Origin: Metamycoplasma phocicerebrale
GTDB taxonomy: Bacteria; Bacillota_I; Bacilli_A; Mycoplasmatales; Metamycoplasmataceae
Assembly: GCF_003383595.3 (NCBI RefSeq)
Contig: NZ_CP033058.2
Coordinates: forward strand, 558,001-622,000
Direction of reading: 5' to 3'
Length of the DNA stretch: 64,000 nucleotides
The translations under genes and the position numbers were made by a program. The notes beneath the pieces were generated by a model that had not been told where the DNA came from, made no database searches, and saw only the letters and a list, made by a program, of their open reading frames with translations. This document shows, in pieces, positions 63,987 through 64,000 of the stretch (position 1 is its first letter; the number at the start of each line of letters is the position of its first letter).

Positions 63987-64000
63987 ATGAAAAATGTTGT
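63987..64000 (+). CDS. der: Start of a gene, probably GTPase Der
   Basis: ATG AAA AAT GTT GT, just after the cmk stop, encodes MKNVV. Der proteins commonly start with a hydrophobic VxIVG motif and der follows cmk in many genomes. Only 14 bases are visible, so this rests mostly on conserved gene order. Confidence 0.45.

Noticed and set aside
1-64000. CRISPR arrays, insertion sequences, rRNA, prophage genes
   Set aside because: No regular direct repeats with unique spacers, transposase motifs, rRNA cores or phage structural genes were found on either strand.

Overview
The window is a gene-dense, very AT-rich chromosomal segment of a mycoplasma (Mollicutes). UGA is read as tryptophan in nearly every long gene: conserved motifs such as MsrA GGCFWG, GlyRS NTWDYGP and FtsY/Ffh-neighbour proteins only read through if TGA is Trp, and a tRNA with a UCA anticodon lies at 56597-56671. 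No rRNA, IS element, prophage or CRISPR array is visible. The lipobox-like SAKC of the lipoprotein, and hypothetical families recalled from M. hominis and M. bovis, suggest the hominis/synoviae-bovis branch (Metamycoplasma or Mycoplasmopsis); this placement is an inference.

Layout, left to right. 1-1254: ribosomal proteins L13, S9, S15 and tRNA-Ile. 1461-8295: an SF1 helicase, TrmL, RbgA and a large SGNH-like protein, all rightward. 8339-11163: leftward, three small 2-TM proteins of the DUF4231/SLATT type (the middle one probably frameshifted) and ffh. 11398-17113: glyS, dnaG, rpoD, nfo. 17141-24610: leftward, msrAB, a 6-TM protein, an Xaa-Pro peptidase, rpmG, pgsA, a GH13-like protein, holA. 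24702-27313: yebC, then comEA/comEC. 27318-32078: ligA behind the ECF transporter module ecfT/ecfA2/ecfA1. 32326-34098: lipoprotein. 34126-36547: hpt, a deoxynucleoside kinase, folD and a small DUF2188 protein. 36719-47215: tmRNA, smpB, rnr, secG, aspS, hisS, secDF, ruvB, ruvA, all leftward. 47325-53461: ppa, an HTH protein with a large partner, nadE (leftward), efp, an Asp23-like protein and a transketolase-like protein. 53491-56561: rluB (leftward), a second HTH/partner module with a membrane protein, acpP. 56597-64000: tRNA-Trp(UCA), tRNA-Thr, prfA/prmC, dnaJ under a CIRCE operator, topA, two unknown proteins, cmk and the first bases of a probable der.

Most genes are housekeeping: translation, ribosome rescue, secretion, repair, nucleotide salvage. 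Four things stand out. First, a module made of a small sigma-region-4-like HTH protein and a large cytosolic partner occurs twice, 6 kb apart, once with a membrane-anchored third gene. Second, three full-length proteins (SGNH hydrolase-like, GH13-like, transketolase-like) have lost the signature catalytic residues of their families and look like retained pseudoenzymes. Third, three tandem DUF4231/SLATT-like membrane proteins include one broken at a homopolymer. Fourth, many genes have a -10 box only 6-9 bases before the start codon, which implies leaderless mRNAs.
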